From Rhizobium bangladeshense (GTDB lineage Bacteria; Pseudomonadota; Alphaproteobacteria; Rhizobiales; Rhizobiaceae), in contig NZ_LYPL01000008.1 of the NCBI RefSeq assembly GCF_001662075.1, positions 186,001 to 250,000 on the forward strand: a stretch of 64,000 bases of DNA, given 5' to 3'. Position 1 is the stretch's first letter, and each line of letters opens with the position of its first letter. Both the position numbers and the translations under genes were made by a program. Positions 54,399 to 62,285 of the stretch are shown here, one piece after another. The notes under the pieces are model-generated. The model did not search any database, was not told the DNA's origin, and was given only the letters and a program-made list of their open reading frames with translations.

Positions 54399-54926
54399 AT
54401 GACTTCCTCGTCTTCAGTACGGCCTACGTCGCATTGCAAAGAAACGTCCGCAATCGAGCGTGAGATCGTCGAACTGACGCCGGCGTTGCGCGCCTTTGCC
54501 CGCAGGTTTCTGCGCAGTGACGACGACATTGATGATCTCGTCCAGGAGACCTTGCTGAAGGCGCTGAACTCGCTGCACCTCTATCAGCCCGGCACCTCGC
54601 TCAAATCCTGGCTTTTCACCATCCTTCGAAATACGTTTTGCACCAATTACCGCCGGCAAAAACGCGAGCCGGCAGGGATGGATGCGGCGATGGAACAGGT
54701 TGCGATCGCGCCAACCCAGGAGTGGACGCTGCGGGAGCACGAGCTGCAGCGGGCCTTGACACGGCTTTCCGACGACAGGCGCCGTGCTCTCACACTGGTG
54801 GCTGCCGGAACGACCTACGAGGATGCGGCCAGGATGTGCGGGTGCCGCATCGGCACCTTGAAAAGCCGTGTAAGCCGCGCCCGCGCGTCGCTGCTGGCAA
54901 TGCTCGGCAACCACCTCGTCGACTGA
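54399..54926 (+). CDS. ecfG: EcfG-type ECF sigma factor (general stress response)
   Basis: Protein of 175 aa. Region 2 reads LTPALRAFARRFLRSDDDIDDLVQETLLKALNSL (pieces, about 25-60), followed by YQPGTSLKSWLFTILRNTFCTNYRR (about 62-86), and region 4 by YEDAARMCGCRIGTLKSRVSRARASLL (about 140-166). The RAFARRF, DIDDLVQETL and GTSLKSWLFTILRN motifs are those of the EcfG (ECF15) group, controlled by PhyR-NepR partner switching. No phyR or nepR is seen here, so this may be a second, plasmid-borne EcfG. AGGAGAG precedes ATG 54399. Confidence 0.85.
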   Translation: MTSSSSVRPTSHCKETSAIEREIVELTPALRAFARRFLRSDDDIDDLVQETLLKALNSLHLYQPGTSLKSWLFTILRNTFCTNYRRQKREPAGMDAAMEQVAIAPTQEWTLREHELQRALTRLSDDRRRALTLVAAGTTYEDAARMCGCRIGTLKSRVSRARASLLAMLGNHLVD

Positions 54927-54957
54927 GCGCCCCACGGTCGATTCATCGGCCGTTCCA

Positions 54958-55110
54958 TCACGGCTTGGCTTCCCGTGAAAACGGTGTGCTTTGATCGCTT
55001 CTGCTGCCCGCGTTCCAGGAGAGCGTAGCGCCGAGCACGATCAAAAGCCCGACCAAGACGATGGCTCCGATATAGATTGCGAAAGCACGGCGATCCGATT
55101 GCTGGCTCAT
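54958..55110 (-). CDS. 50-aa single-helix membrane protein
   Basis: Minus-strand ATG 55110 with GGAGAGGA just upstream opens a frame of 50 residues to TGA at 54958: MSQQSDRRAF, then a membrane helix AIYIGAIVLVGLLIVLGATL, then a polar tail. It has its own GGAAC-N17-GTT box at 55132-55156. No family recognised. Small stress-induced membrane peptides of this shape are common near ecfG genes. Convergent with ecfG. Confidence 0.7.
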   Translation of the reverse strand: MSQQSDRRAFAIYIGAIVLVGLLIVLGATLSWNAGSRSDQSTPFSREAKP

Positions 55111-55131
55111 CTTCCTCTCCTTCGACCCTTG

Positions 55132-55156
55132 AACCAGCCGAAAGGCGGAATGTTCC
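55132..55156 (-). promoter_or_regulatory. Putative EcfG-dependent promoter
   Basis: Minus strand GGAAC (55156-55152), 17-nt spacer, GTT (55134-55132), about 20 bp before the ATG of the 50-aa gene. Confidence 0.7.
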
Positions 55157-55178
55157 TCTCAACGAGATGAGAAAGGAT

Positions 55179-55823
55179 TTACCAGCGGAGCAGGCGGGGC
55201 CCGGTGAGCGAACCCAGCGCGGCGGTGAGCAGGATGCCGAGCGAATACCAGATCAGCACGAAGGGCATGCCGTTTTCGGTGCAGAACCAGGAATAGACCC
55301 AGGCGCCGGCAGCGCCGGCGGCGATGCCGGCGACAAAACCCGTCAACCTGAGATCAGCGGGTGCCGCCCGGCGCAGTGCCCAGACGACACCGGCATAAAC
55401 GGGCAGCGCGAAACCGAGGATCAGCACCGGGCAATGGAGCGCTGAGGAGCCGAGGATCAGCACCGGATAGGCATCGACCGGAGCCGTCATGAGCTGGATG
55501 GCCGCGACCGCCGCCATGGCGGCGAAGATCACGGCAAGCAGACCGAAAAAGCTTCCCTCGGAACCCTCGGGGCGGGAAAGCCGGGAAACGGCTGCAAAGG
55601 CGGCCGCGGCGATCAGGGCATTATAGGCCGACTTGATCCAGAAAACCGGCAGCATCAGCACGTCGGGCATATCGATCCTGAGCCCAAGAATGATCAGCAT
55701 CAGCAGCAAAGAGAAAGCGAGGGACAGCACGATGCCGAGCGTGAAGCGGCGCCGCAGCGCGTTGCGCGGCACCGGCTTCAGGTCCCCTGCCAGCTGTTCG
55801 ATAATGTCGTCCGTCTCTGTCAC
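55179..55823 (-). CDS. NrsF-type (DUF1109) membrane anti-sigma factor
   Basis: Protein of 214 aa. A short cytoplasmic start with DDIIEQLAGDLKPVPRNALRRRF (pieces) precedes six membrane helices, the NrsF/DUF1109 layout. A conserved Cys appears in SSALHCPVLILG (about 130) and another in SWFCTENG (about 192), the pair thought to sense oxidative or metal stress. Its ATG overlaps the sigma gene stop (ATGA), so the sigma factor and its membrane inhibitor are made together. Confidence 0.85.
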   Translation of the reverse strand: MTETDDIIEQLAGDLKPVPRNALRRRFTLGIVLSLAFSLLLMLIILGLRIDMPDVLMLPVFWIKSAYNALIAAAAFAAVSRLSRPEGSEGSFFGLLAVIFAAMAAVAAIQLMTAPVDAYPVLILGSSALHCPVLILGFALPVYAGVVWALRRAAPADLRLTGFVAGIAAGAAGAWVYSWFCTENGMPFVLIWYSLGILLTAALGSLTGPRLLRW

Positions 55824-56368
55824 GATGCGCCTCGCAATCTTTCTCCTAGCGCCTTGAGCGCCCGGTGGATGCCGACTTTCACCGCCGATTCAGACTGGCC
55901 GGTGCGGTTCGCGGTGTCGGCGACCGACTGGCCCTCGAGCTTCACCTGCCGGATCAGCTCCCGCTGTCTCGGCGGCAGCCCGTCGAGCAACCGCTCGACA
56001 TCCATGCGGGCCGTCACCGCTTCCTCGCTGAAATCGCTTTCGATCTCTTCGCCCAGTTCGGTCTCAGCCAGTCTGCGCCCGCCGCGGCAGCGATGATGGT
56101 CGATCAGCTTGTAGCGGGCGATCGAGAAGAACCAGGCGGTGAAAGGTCTTTCCCGGTCATAGGTGGACCGGCGGGAATGCAGTGCCAGCAATGTCTCCTG
56201 GACCAGATCTTCCATATCCGCTTTCGTCGCCGCAGCCATCCTGCGGCTGTAGTAACCGACAAGCAGCACACGCAAAGCCGTCAGCAAACGCCGATAGGAA
56301 GCCTCGTCCCCGTCAAGGGAGAGAAGCATCAATGCTTTCAGGGCTTCTTCCGAATGGGCGGTTGTCAT
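55820..56368 (-). CDS. ECF sigma factor, SigF-like (NrsF-controlled)
   Basis: Protein of 182 aa. Region 2: ADMEDLVQETLLALHSRRSTYDRERPFTAWFFSIARYKLIDHHRCR in pieces (about 45-90). Region 4: LPPRQRELIRQVKLEGQSVADTANRTGQSESAVKVGIHRALKAL in pieces (about 130-175). The DUF1109 partner places it with Caulobacter SigF-type factors (ECF16). A perfect GTAACC-N16-CGAA box lies just upstream (56384-56409), implying autoregulation. Confidence 0.88.
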   Translation of the reverse strand: MTTAHSEEALKALMLLSLDGDEASYRRLLTALRVLLVGYYSRRMAAATKADMEDLVQETLLALHSRRSTYDRERPFTAWFFSIARYKLIDHHRCRGGRRLAETELGEEIESDFSEEAVTARMDVERLLDGLPPRQRELIRQVKLEGQSVADTANRTGQSESAVKVGIHRALKALGERLRGAS

Positions 56369-56383
56369 GCTGTCACGAGTTCA

Positions 56384-56409
56384 TTCGCTGGAAGCGGCCA
56401 ATCGGTTAC
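56384..56409 (-). promoter_or_regulatory. SigF-type promoter of the sigma/anti-sigma operon
   Basis: Minus strand GTAACC (56409-56404), 16-nt spacer, CGAA (56387-56384), the consensus I recall for Caulobacter SigF. The transcript would start about 9 nt before the ATG. Confidence 0.8.
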
Positions 56410-56463
56410 AGGAAAGATCAAAACAATTTCGGCATCACAGCTCTACCACATGCGCGTGAAGCT

Positions 56464-56489
56464 GTAACGCATCCCGGCACCCCTGCGAA
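56464..56489 (+). promoter_or_regulatory. SigF-type promoter of the MXKDX gene
   Basis: GTAACG (56464-56469), 16-nt spacer, CGAA (56486-56489), one mismatch from the box on the other strand 55 bp away. About 62 bp before the ATG at 56552. Confidence 0.75.
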
Positions 56490-56551
56490 TACCGGATGTG
56501 AGCCATCGGCAGGCCGCCGGCGGACACGACAAATCCATTCAGGAGAGTTCT

Positions 56552-56776
56552 ATGACCAAGCTTTTTTCCTGTCTCGCCGCCTGCACTGCCGGTATCGCCT
56601 CGGCTGACGCCTTGAAGTCCGATACGATGAAGAAGGACAATATGCAGAGCAGCGCCATGTCGAAGGACACCATGAAGACATCGGGGCCCAAGACCGACTG
56701 CATGAACAGGGCCGGCATGGAAAAGGATGCGATGAAAAAGGCCGACATGATGAAGGCCTGCGAGGCGATGAAGTAG
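56552..56776 (+). CDS. Pentapeptide MXKDX repeat protein
   Basis: Protein of 74 aa. A short hydrophobic start (LFSCLAACTAGIASADA) acts as a signal sequence. A Met/Lys/Asp-rich tail of MxKDx-like units follows (MKKDN MQSSA MSKDT MKTSG ... MEKDA MKKAD). This is the MXKDX repeat family, small exported proteins often next to SigF/NrsF-type systems and possibly metal-binding through Met. AGGAGA before the ATG. Divergent from the sigma gene with a matching promoter box. Confidence 0.85.
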   Translation: MTKLFSCLAACTAGIASADALKSDTMKKDNMQSSAMSKDTMKTSGPKTDCMNRAGMEKDAMKKADMMKACEAMK

Positions 56777-56847
56777 GCGTTTCGCGTCTCCGCGGCCGCT
56801 GAAACGGCGGCAATTATGGCGACGATCGATGGGCGGCCCGATGTCTT

Positions 56848-56996
56848 CGGTGGACGGCAATCAGCCCGCACCCTGACGGCTATAAGCAGGCGAAATATCT
56901 GACCGGCATCGAGGCGGTCGCCGATCTCGCGCAGCTCTACGGCGGCAATGGCGCTTCTGGGAGGATCGCGGCTACGAATGGTATGCCGGGATATAA
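56848..56996 (+). pseudogene. Remnant of a small unidentified gene
   Basis: A protein-like stretch AISPHPDGYKQAKYLTG then IEAVADLAQLYGGN, followed after a frame change near 56952 by RFWEDRGYEWYAGI and a stop at 56996. The two halves read naturally as one conserved C-terminus broken by an indel. No start or ribosome site is nearby. Family not recognised. Confidence 0.4.
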
Positions 56997-57023
56997 GTCA
57001 CCGGCAGGCCTCGATGCGCCTGT

Positions 57024-57785
57024 TCATGCCGGGTGTGTGGAAGCTATCTCGGTGAGACCGCGTCTCGATCTCCTGAGAGGCCCGATCAGCCGCTCATATT
57101 CGTCCTCCGCCTTGCCATAGGCGTCGGAGGCAAAGTCCTCCAGGCCGGCACGATCCCTGATGATCACCAGGCCGCGAACGGAGCGGATGAAGCGGTAGCC
57201 TTCGAGCAGATGCAGGGCGGTGGTGACGCTCGGTCGCCGCACCGCCAGCATCAAGGCAATGAATTCGTGTGTCAGCGCGAGCTCATTGCCGTCGATTCTA
57301 TCGTGGCACATCAATATCCAGCGGGCCAACCGCTCATCGATCTCATGGACGGCGTTGGAGAGCGCAGTGAAGCCGGCCTGCGTCGCTAGAACATGAACAG
57401 CCTTGTGGAGGAGGCTGGCGAAAACCGGCTGCGTTTTCATTAGATCCAGCAGTGCGGTTTGCCGCAGACGATAGGCGAAACCCGGCACCTGGACGGTGAC
57501 CTCAGGGACGCTGACGCCTGCACCTATCGCCGCCGCGACCGGTGCAAAGCCGTCGCGGCCGAATAATCCCGCTTCGACGCGATTGCCCTCAGGCGAAATA
57601 TTGATGACCGAGCCTATGCCCGAGCATGGAAAATAGGCATGCTCGATCACCGCATCTGCCGGGACGATAATGTGACCGCGGGGGATGGCACAGGGTTCGA
57701 GATGAGCAGCGACTGCCGTATACTCGTCCTCCGGCAAGAGACCCAGCAGGCGATTCTCTGTCGGCCGCATCATGGTTTCTGCCAT
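57024..57785 (-). CDS. Crp/Fnr family regulator (first of three)
   Basis: Protein of 253 aa. Cyclic-nucleotide-binding-like barrel at about 15-130 (LEPCAIPRGHIIVPADAVIEHAYFP in parts; GLFGRDGFAPVAAAIGAG) and a winged HTH at about 150-225 (ELALTHEFIALMLAVRRPSVTTALHLLEGYRFI). The ligand-binding Arg-Ser pair of CRP and the N-terminal cysteines of FNR are both absent, so the signal is unknown. ATG 57785 was preferred to 57806. An EcfG-type box lies 79-103 bp upstream. Confidence 0.82.
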   Translation of the reverse strand: MAETMMRPTENRLLGLLPEDEYTAVAAHLEPCAIPRGHIIVPADAVIEHAYFPCSGIGSVINISPEGNRVEAGLFGRDGFAPVAAAIGAGVSVPEVTVQVPGFAYRLRQTALLDLMKTQPVFASLLHKAVHVLATQAGFTALSNAVHEIDERLARWILMCHDRIDGNELALTHEFIALMLAVRRPSVTTALHLLEGYRFIRSVRGLVIIRDRAGLEDFASDAYGKAEDEYERLIGPLRRSRRGLTEIASTHPA

Positions 57786-57863
57786 TATTTGCCCTCCGGC
57801 ACGCACGGAATGCTACAGACAGGACAATCGAATCCCGATGACAAGCTGCGTCCGCCCAAGCCC

Positions 57864-57888
57864 AACTCACCGGCCCTTTGTTAGTTCC
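57864..57888 (-). promoter_or_regulatory. Putative EcfG-dependent promoter
   Basis: Minus strand GGAAC (57888-57884), 17-nt spacer, GTT (57866-57864), directing transcription toward the Crp/Fnr gene ending at 57024. Confidence 0.6.
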
Positions 57889-57997
57889 CGTCATCGCCGC
57901 ACCGCTGCCGACTGATCCGCGCGGATATTTCTTTGCGGGCAGAGGCCGCCGAGCACGTCTGTACGCTATTGCACAGTGTATTGCTTAACGATTCTAG

Positions 57998-58770
57998 ATG
58001 GTTAGGTTCGCCCGCGACAACGATCGCATCATCATCGTTGCGTGGATGGAGATGGAAGACGAACAATTGAATTTTCGGAATGAACTTTTGCGCGCCATGG
58101 GGCCGCAAGAGCGCGAGCTTCTGCTGCCTCATCTTGAGCCCGTTACCCTGGACATCCCCTTGATCCTGGAAATGGAGGATACCCCGGTCGGTGATGTCTA
58201 CCTCCTGGAGTCGGGCCTTACCTCGATCGTGGCGAGATTTCCGGGCGGACGGGATATTGAAGTGGGAACGTCGGCCGTGAGGGCATGACCGGCGCCTCGG
58301 TCGTGCTCGGCGGCGACCAATCAGCGAACCGCACATTCATGCAGGTCTCTGGGCACGGCTTCAAATTGCCGGCGCGTATCCTCTCTGCTGCGATGGAAGA
58401 AAGCCGCGCCCTGCGCGGCCTGCTTCTTGCCTATGTCCAGGCGCTGCTCGCGCAAACGACATCGACCGTCCTTGCCAATGGTCACGCCAAGCTCGAGGAG
58501 CGGCTTGCCCGCTGGTTGCTGATGGTTCATGACCGGACCGACGGCACCACCATCTGGCTGACCCACGAATTCCTGGCCGTGATGCTTGGCGTTCGCCGCG
58601 CCGGCGTCACGGTCGCACTGCACCTGCTCGAAGGCAAAGGCCTGATCCGCTCCACCCGGCGGCAGATCGTCATTCTCAATCGGCGCGGACTGATCGAAGA
58701 GGCGCACGGCTCTTACGGCGCAGCCGAGGATGAATATCGGCGTTTGATCGGCAGGCACCTTGCGCGTTGA
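57998..58770 (+). pseudogene. Crp/Fnr family regulator (second of three), frameshifted
   Basis: The N-terminal part (LLRAMGPQERELLLPHLEPV, VYLLESGLTSIVARFPGGRDIEVG) ends at a TGA near 58288. The rest of the protein (GREGMTGASVVLGGDQSANR..., HTH THEFLAVMLGVRRAGVTVALHLLEGKGLI) is read in the next frame to 58770. One missing G near 58269-58271 (ACGTC for ACGGTC) explains the break. The product would be about 240 aa and closely like the paralogues at 57024 and 62286. Start not fixed (57998 or the ATGs at 58046/58052). Confidence 0.8.
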
Positions 58771-58803
58771 TGTCGATGCGCAGCCGCCGCCTCGCACTCC
58801 GCG

Positions 58804-59088
58804 TCACGATCCGGCCATTCCGCCTTCTGGCCTGCCGGCGCCCGATATGACCGCTGCGGTCACGTCAGGCGTGTTCTGCGTAAGTGCCAGACGACCGACC
58901 GACAGCAACCTGTCATGGTCCGTCACGCCATGACGATAGAGTCCGATCAGCAATACCGCTATCTTTTGCATCGCTGCCCCGCGCAGCGGTTCACCGGTTT
59001 CGGAGCAGATCACATTCAAGATGGCCCGCAATCGACTGAGATCGGCCGAATCCAATGCTTTCAGATGAATAGACTGACAGTCGAGCAT
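58804..59088 (-). CDS. Small hypothetical protein
   Basis: Protein of 94 aa beginning MLDCQSIHLKALDSADLSRL, mostly helical (LRAILNVICSETG; IAVLLIGLYRHGVTDHDRLLSVGRLAL). Not recognised. AGGAA lies 8 bp before ATG 59088; in-frame starts at 59118 and 59124 exist. It may be the second gene after the receiver-like protein 105 bp upstream. Confidence 0.6.
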   Translation of the reverse strand: MLDCQSIHLKALDSADLSRLRAILNVICSETGEPLRGAAMQKIAVLLIGLYRHGVTDHDRLLSVGRLALTQNTPDVTAAVISGAGRPEGGMAGS

Positions 59089-59193
59089 AGCACCGTTCCT
59101 GATGCCAGGGCGTCCCATTAGCACCCTCTAATAATGGGACTCGACGAAGCTCGATTCAACTCTCCCCGACGAATTGTCCGCAAACGAACACCC

Positions 59194-59565
59194 TCAATGA
59201 TAATAGGACAGGTCCGGCCCGAATAATGCTGCGATCATCGCCTCGATATCGGCAGGTCGGCCGCTGAGAGTAAAGCCGCCGGGCGGCGCTTTGGACCGCT
59301 CATCGTGCGCGAAGACAAAGGGTATGCCTCGGTTCTCCAACCATTCGTTCAGCCAGAGCATAGCCTGATCGGAGATCCTGACGTCGATGATCGCGGCCTC
59401 GAACAGAAGCCCCTCACTCAAGCATTCCATCGCGCTGGCGACGACGACCGGCCCGGCAATCGAAGCCTGACAGGTTATCAAGGCCTGTCTTGCGTCGTCC
59501 GAGAGGAAGCCCGGCTCACCGATGATTAGTATCTTTTTGCCGGCGACCGGACTGAGCGATTTCAT
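59194..59565 (-). CDS. Receiver-like (CheY-type) single-domain protein
   Basis: Protein of 123 aa with a receiver-like beta-alpha pattern: KKILIIGEPGFLSDDARQAL, GPVVVASAMECL, FEAAIIDVRISDQAMLWL (Asp about 60 at the phosphorylation position), GIPFVFAHDERSKAPPGGF. The acidic pocket at the end of the first strand (normally DD/ED) is reduced to Glu alone, and the Thr/Lys switch residues are unclear (AHD, SKAPP). Phosphorylation is therefore uncertain. An EcfG-type box lies upstream. Could modulate the stress kinase at 60700. Confidence 0.65.
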   Translation of the reverse strand: MKSLSPVAGKKILIIGEPGFLSDDARQALITCQASIAGPVVVASAMECLSEGLLFEAAIIDVRISDQAMLWLNEWLENRGIPFVFAHDERSKAPPGGFTLSGRPADIEAMIAALFGPDLSYYH

Positions 59566-59698
59566 GGCGGATGCCCACAATAGCCTTGGTTTGGACGGTG
59601 CTCACGCTGTTCCATGGCGACTCAAACCCAGACGATCCGCTTCCTCGTGCGTAACACATTCAAGCCCGCCGTGCGACGTTCATTCGTCGTTCCTGCCG

Positions 59699-59723
59699 AA
59701 CCTGATCCGACCTCGTTGGTTCC
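59699..59723 (-). promoter_or_regulatory. Putative EcfG-dependent promoter
   Basis: Minus strand GGAAC (59723-59719), 17-nt spacer, GTT (59701-59699), about 134 bp before the receiver-like gene start at 59565. Confidence 0.55.
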
Positions 59724-59836
59724 ACGGCTTTGAGGCAGGAAGCCTACGGACCGCTCGCATCCGTACGCTTCCGTACCCGTAGTTGAAAACGAAAATCCGA
59801 AGATTAGGATCGGCTCAAGTATGGGGAGGAATGCAG

Positions 59837-60139
59837 ATGAGCAAGCATTCAGGAATTACGAAGCCCGCGCTGCAGCCCGATGACATAGCCATGCTGCATG
59901 CCGTGCTCAGAGGGTGGTGTCGGGAAAAATCCTGCGAAATCGGCGGTCCGGCGGCACAGCATGTTGCGCGGGAACTCGTCTCCTGGTTCGAATGCGGCAT
60001 CCGCAATCCGCATAAGCTCGCGGGCCTGATGCGCCACATGCACCTGGATGTGAAAGACTTGCCGACCTCAACAGATGCATCGGGCACGGTCTCGCGCCCA
60101 GCCGCGAAAGCCGGCCAGTGCGCATGCCATGATGGCTAG
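59837..60139 (+). CDS. Small hypothetical protein
   Basis: Protein of 100 aa: ITKPALQPDDIAMLHAVLRGWCREK, then VARELVSWFECGIRNPHKLAGLMRHM and a short tail ending GQCACHDG. Helical, soluble, with scattered cysteines. Small proteins of this kind recur in rhizobial plasmids but the family is not recognised. GGAGG lies 7 bp before ATG 59837 (an ATG at 59831 is also in frame). Confidence 0.65.
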   Translation: MSKHSGITKPALQPDDIAMLHAVLRGWCREKSCEIGGPAAQHVARELVSWFECGIRNPHKLAGLMRHMHLDVKDLPTSTDASGTVSRPAAKAGQCACHDG

Positions 60140-60149
60140 AGAGCCGGCG

Positions 60150-60490
60150 CAGGGATTCGGTCTGTTCCTCCGTCTGAGCTTTCCAAATCGGCGGATTGCC
60201 CTGAGCCAGATCGTCGGCGAGCTTCAGCACCCCTGCGACGGCGCCTCCAAGCGGCGTCCGAGCCTGCCATCACCCGGGTCTGACCGGACGCCAGATCGGC
60301 AACCCGATCAATCGCCCGCTCGGGATCGCCGTGACTTCCGCCGACGATCTCCCCGGTTGAATCCTCCCATTCGCGCGGTTCGACCTGATGGCTCTCAGCC
60401 CTGCGGAGAGCAGCACGTCGAAGGCGACGACAGGCAAAGCCTTCACAGCAGATTGTGAATATGGCGCTGATCCGGTGCGGCCATGACCGT
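60150..60490 (-). pseudogene. Decayed small gene, fragments only
   Basis: Minus-strand pieces in different frames read as one former protein: SHQVEPREWEDSTGEIVGG then HGDPERAIDRVADLASGQTR, and after an indel VLKLADDLAQGNPPIWKAQT then EEQTESLRRL. A GAAGGAGA-ATG start near 60483 leads to a stop after 13 residues. Family unknown. The rest of 60140-60699 shows nothing. Confidence 0.4.
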
Positions 60491-60699
60491 CTCCTTCGGG
60501 GAGGGAGCCCGTGCTCATACCGGCAGCCTTCATGATCGCGGTAATGAACAGCTTATGCGTCAAAACAGCCGGCATGTTCATATTCGTGGGCGGTTCTGTG
60601 CGGTTTTGACAAAACCGGCGAATGGGCAGGGGAACGTGATCACACGTGTGAATTCAAGGTGTTAAGAGTAAAGCTGCAAATGACGTGTTGAGCGGGCGC

Positions 60700-62079
60700 T
60701 CAGACATCTCTCGGCAATCGAATGACAAAGCCCGTGCCCGGCCGTCGATCTTCGATCTGCAGCTCGGCCTTCAGCTGTTGCACCAGCGCGCGCACCACCT
60801 TCATTCCCAGGCTTTTTCCGCCGTTTTCGTCGGAGGAAAACTCCGGAGGCAGGCCCTTGCCGCCGTCTGATATTTCGAGGCGGATGTCACCGCCGTCGTT
60901 GCGCGCGATGACGCAGACGGCGCCGCCGACATCGGGATAGGCGTGCTTGAAAGCGTTGGTCACCAGCTCATTGACCAGGAGGGCGATCTGGATTGCACGA
61001 TCCGCATCGACCATGCATGGATCCGCATCGACGGAGACGGTGTGAAGGGAGGTCGACTGTTCAAGGCGTTGGCACAGGCTCGACAGAAAATCCGCGAGAT
61101 CCACCGTTTCGATATGCGGTTGCCGCCATAATTGATCATGCACCTGGGCGATCGTGCCGACGCGCGCCTCAGCGTCGCGAAGAGCCTGCTCGACCTCCGG
61201 CTCTCTCGCCGATCGCGCCTGCATCGCAAGCATTCCCGCCACTAGCGCCAGGCTGTTTTTGATGCGGTGGCTCATCTCCCGCATCATGATCTGCTGATGC
61301 TCCTGGGCAAAATGCCGATCGCTGTCATCCCGGAGCACCTTGAGAAAGCCGGCGCGATGATGCTGGGCGCGCAGCGGCATCGTCAGTCCGCTGCCCCAGA
61401 ACGTCGTACCGTCCTTGCGCAAGTGAAAGCGTTCGTTTTCTGCACGGCCGTGCTCCAACGCACATTTGATCTCGCGTTCCGGGGCGCCTTCTTCGCGATC
61501 CTCCGGCAGAAAGAGAATGCGCGCGTCACACCCGAGAATCTCCTGTTCCTCATAACCGAAGATCCGGCAGGCTCCCGTGTTCCAGCTGATGATCAGCCCG
61601 TCCCGGTCGAAGGCGAAAATCGCATAGTCGATCGCGCTTTTGAGGATGAGCTGCAGGCGCTCCTCGCTGGCGCGCAGCGCTTCGTCTTGCTGCAGCCTTC
61701 GTGTCCGGTCGCGCACGACCTTCATCAGGCCGTACACCTGGCCGGCATCGTTGCGAAGCGGCATCATCAGCCCGGACGCCCAGAACAGGCTGCCGTCTTT
61801 CCTGACGTGCCATCGAACGTCGTCGGCGCGGCCGGTGGCAAGAGCAAGCCTCGTCTCCTTGAGCAGCGCGCCGGCGAGTTGATCCTCGACGGTAAAGATG
61901 ACGGCGCTGTTCTGCCCGATGATTTCACGTGCTGAATAGCCGAAGAGATGTTCTGCGCCGACACTCCATGTCACCACCGTGCCGTCGAGATCCATGGCAA
62001 ATATCGCATAGTCCAGCGCACTCTCGACGATGTGGCGATAGATTTCAGTGTCGTCGCCCGGAAAGGCATATTGATTCAT
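60700..62079 (-). CDS. PAS-PAS sensor histidine kinase (HisKA_2 type)
   Basis: Protein of 459 aa, no membrane helix. Two PAS domains (about 10-125: ALDYAIFAMDLDGTVVTWSVGAEHLFGY; about 140-255: AIDYAIFAFDRDGLIISWNTGACRIFGYEEQEI, in parts) each with a PAC end. Then MSHRIKNSLALVAGMLAMQ (phospho-His about 268, HisKA_2 family) and an HATPase with LLVNELVTNAFKHAYP (N box). The PAS repeats lack the LOV cysteine. HisKA_2/HWE kinases of this form feed the PhyR-EcfG pathway in alphaproteobacteria, which fits the local ecfG gene. Confidence 0.87.
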   Translation of the reverse strand: MNQYAFPGDDTEIYRHIVESALDYAIFAMDLDGTVVTWSVGAEHLFGYSAREIIGQNSAVIFTVEDQLAGALLKETRLALATGRADDVRWHVRKDGSLFWASGLMMPLRNDAGQVYGLMKVVRDRTRRLQQDEALRASEERLQLILKSAIDYAIFAFDRDGLIISWNTGACRIFGYEEQEILGCDARILFLPEDREEGAPEREIKCALEHGRAENERFHLRKDGTTFWGSGLTMPLRAQHHRAGFLKVLRDDSDRHFAQEHQQIMMREMSHRIKNSLALVAGMLAMQARSAREPEVEQALRDAEARVGTIAQVHDQLWRQPHIETVDLADFLSSLCQRLEQSTSLHTVSVDADPCMVDADRAIQIALLVNELVTNAFKHAYPDVGGAVCVIARNDGGDIRLEISDGGKGLPPEFSSDENGGKSLGMKVVRALVQQLKAELQIEDRRPGTGFVIRLPRDV

Positions 62080-62285
62080 GCCAGCGCACTCCCGGAATTT
62101 CGCTTTGCCGACATTACCACCTGATACGGCGATTTCTCTGCGACGTGCGTTTGCGTACAAAAGTCGGGAGGGTGGCTTGATGGTCGATGCGGAGGGCTGG
62201 GTCAAGAGCCTTGCAAGAGTGATCCAGGGGTCCATAATTCCAGCTACCGTCAGCATACTTTACGGCGCTGGCGGCTGGGGAGAGG

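Noticed and set aside
60700-62079. LOV photoreceptor assignment for the PAS kinase
   Set aside because: The flavin-binding GxNCRFLQ motif is missing in both PAS domains.
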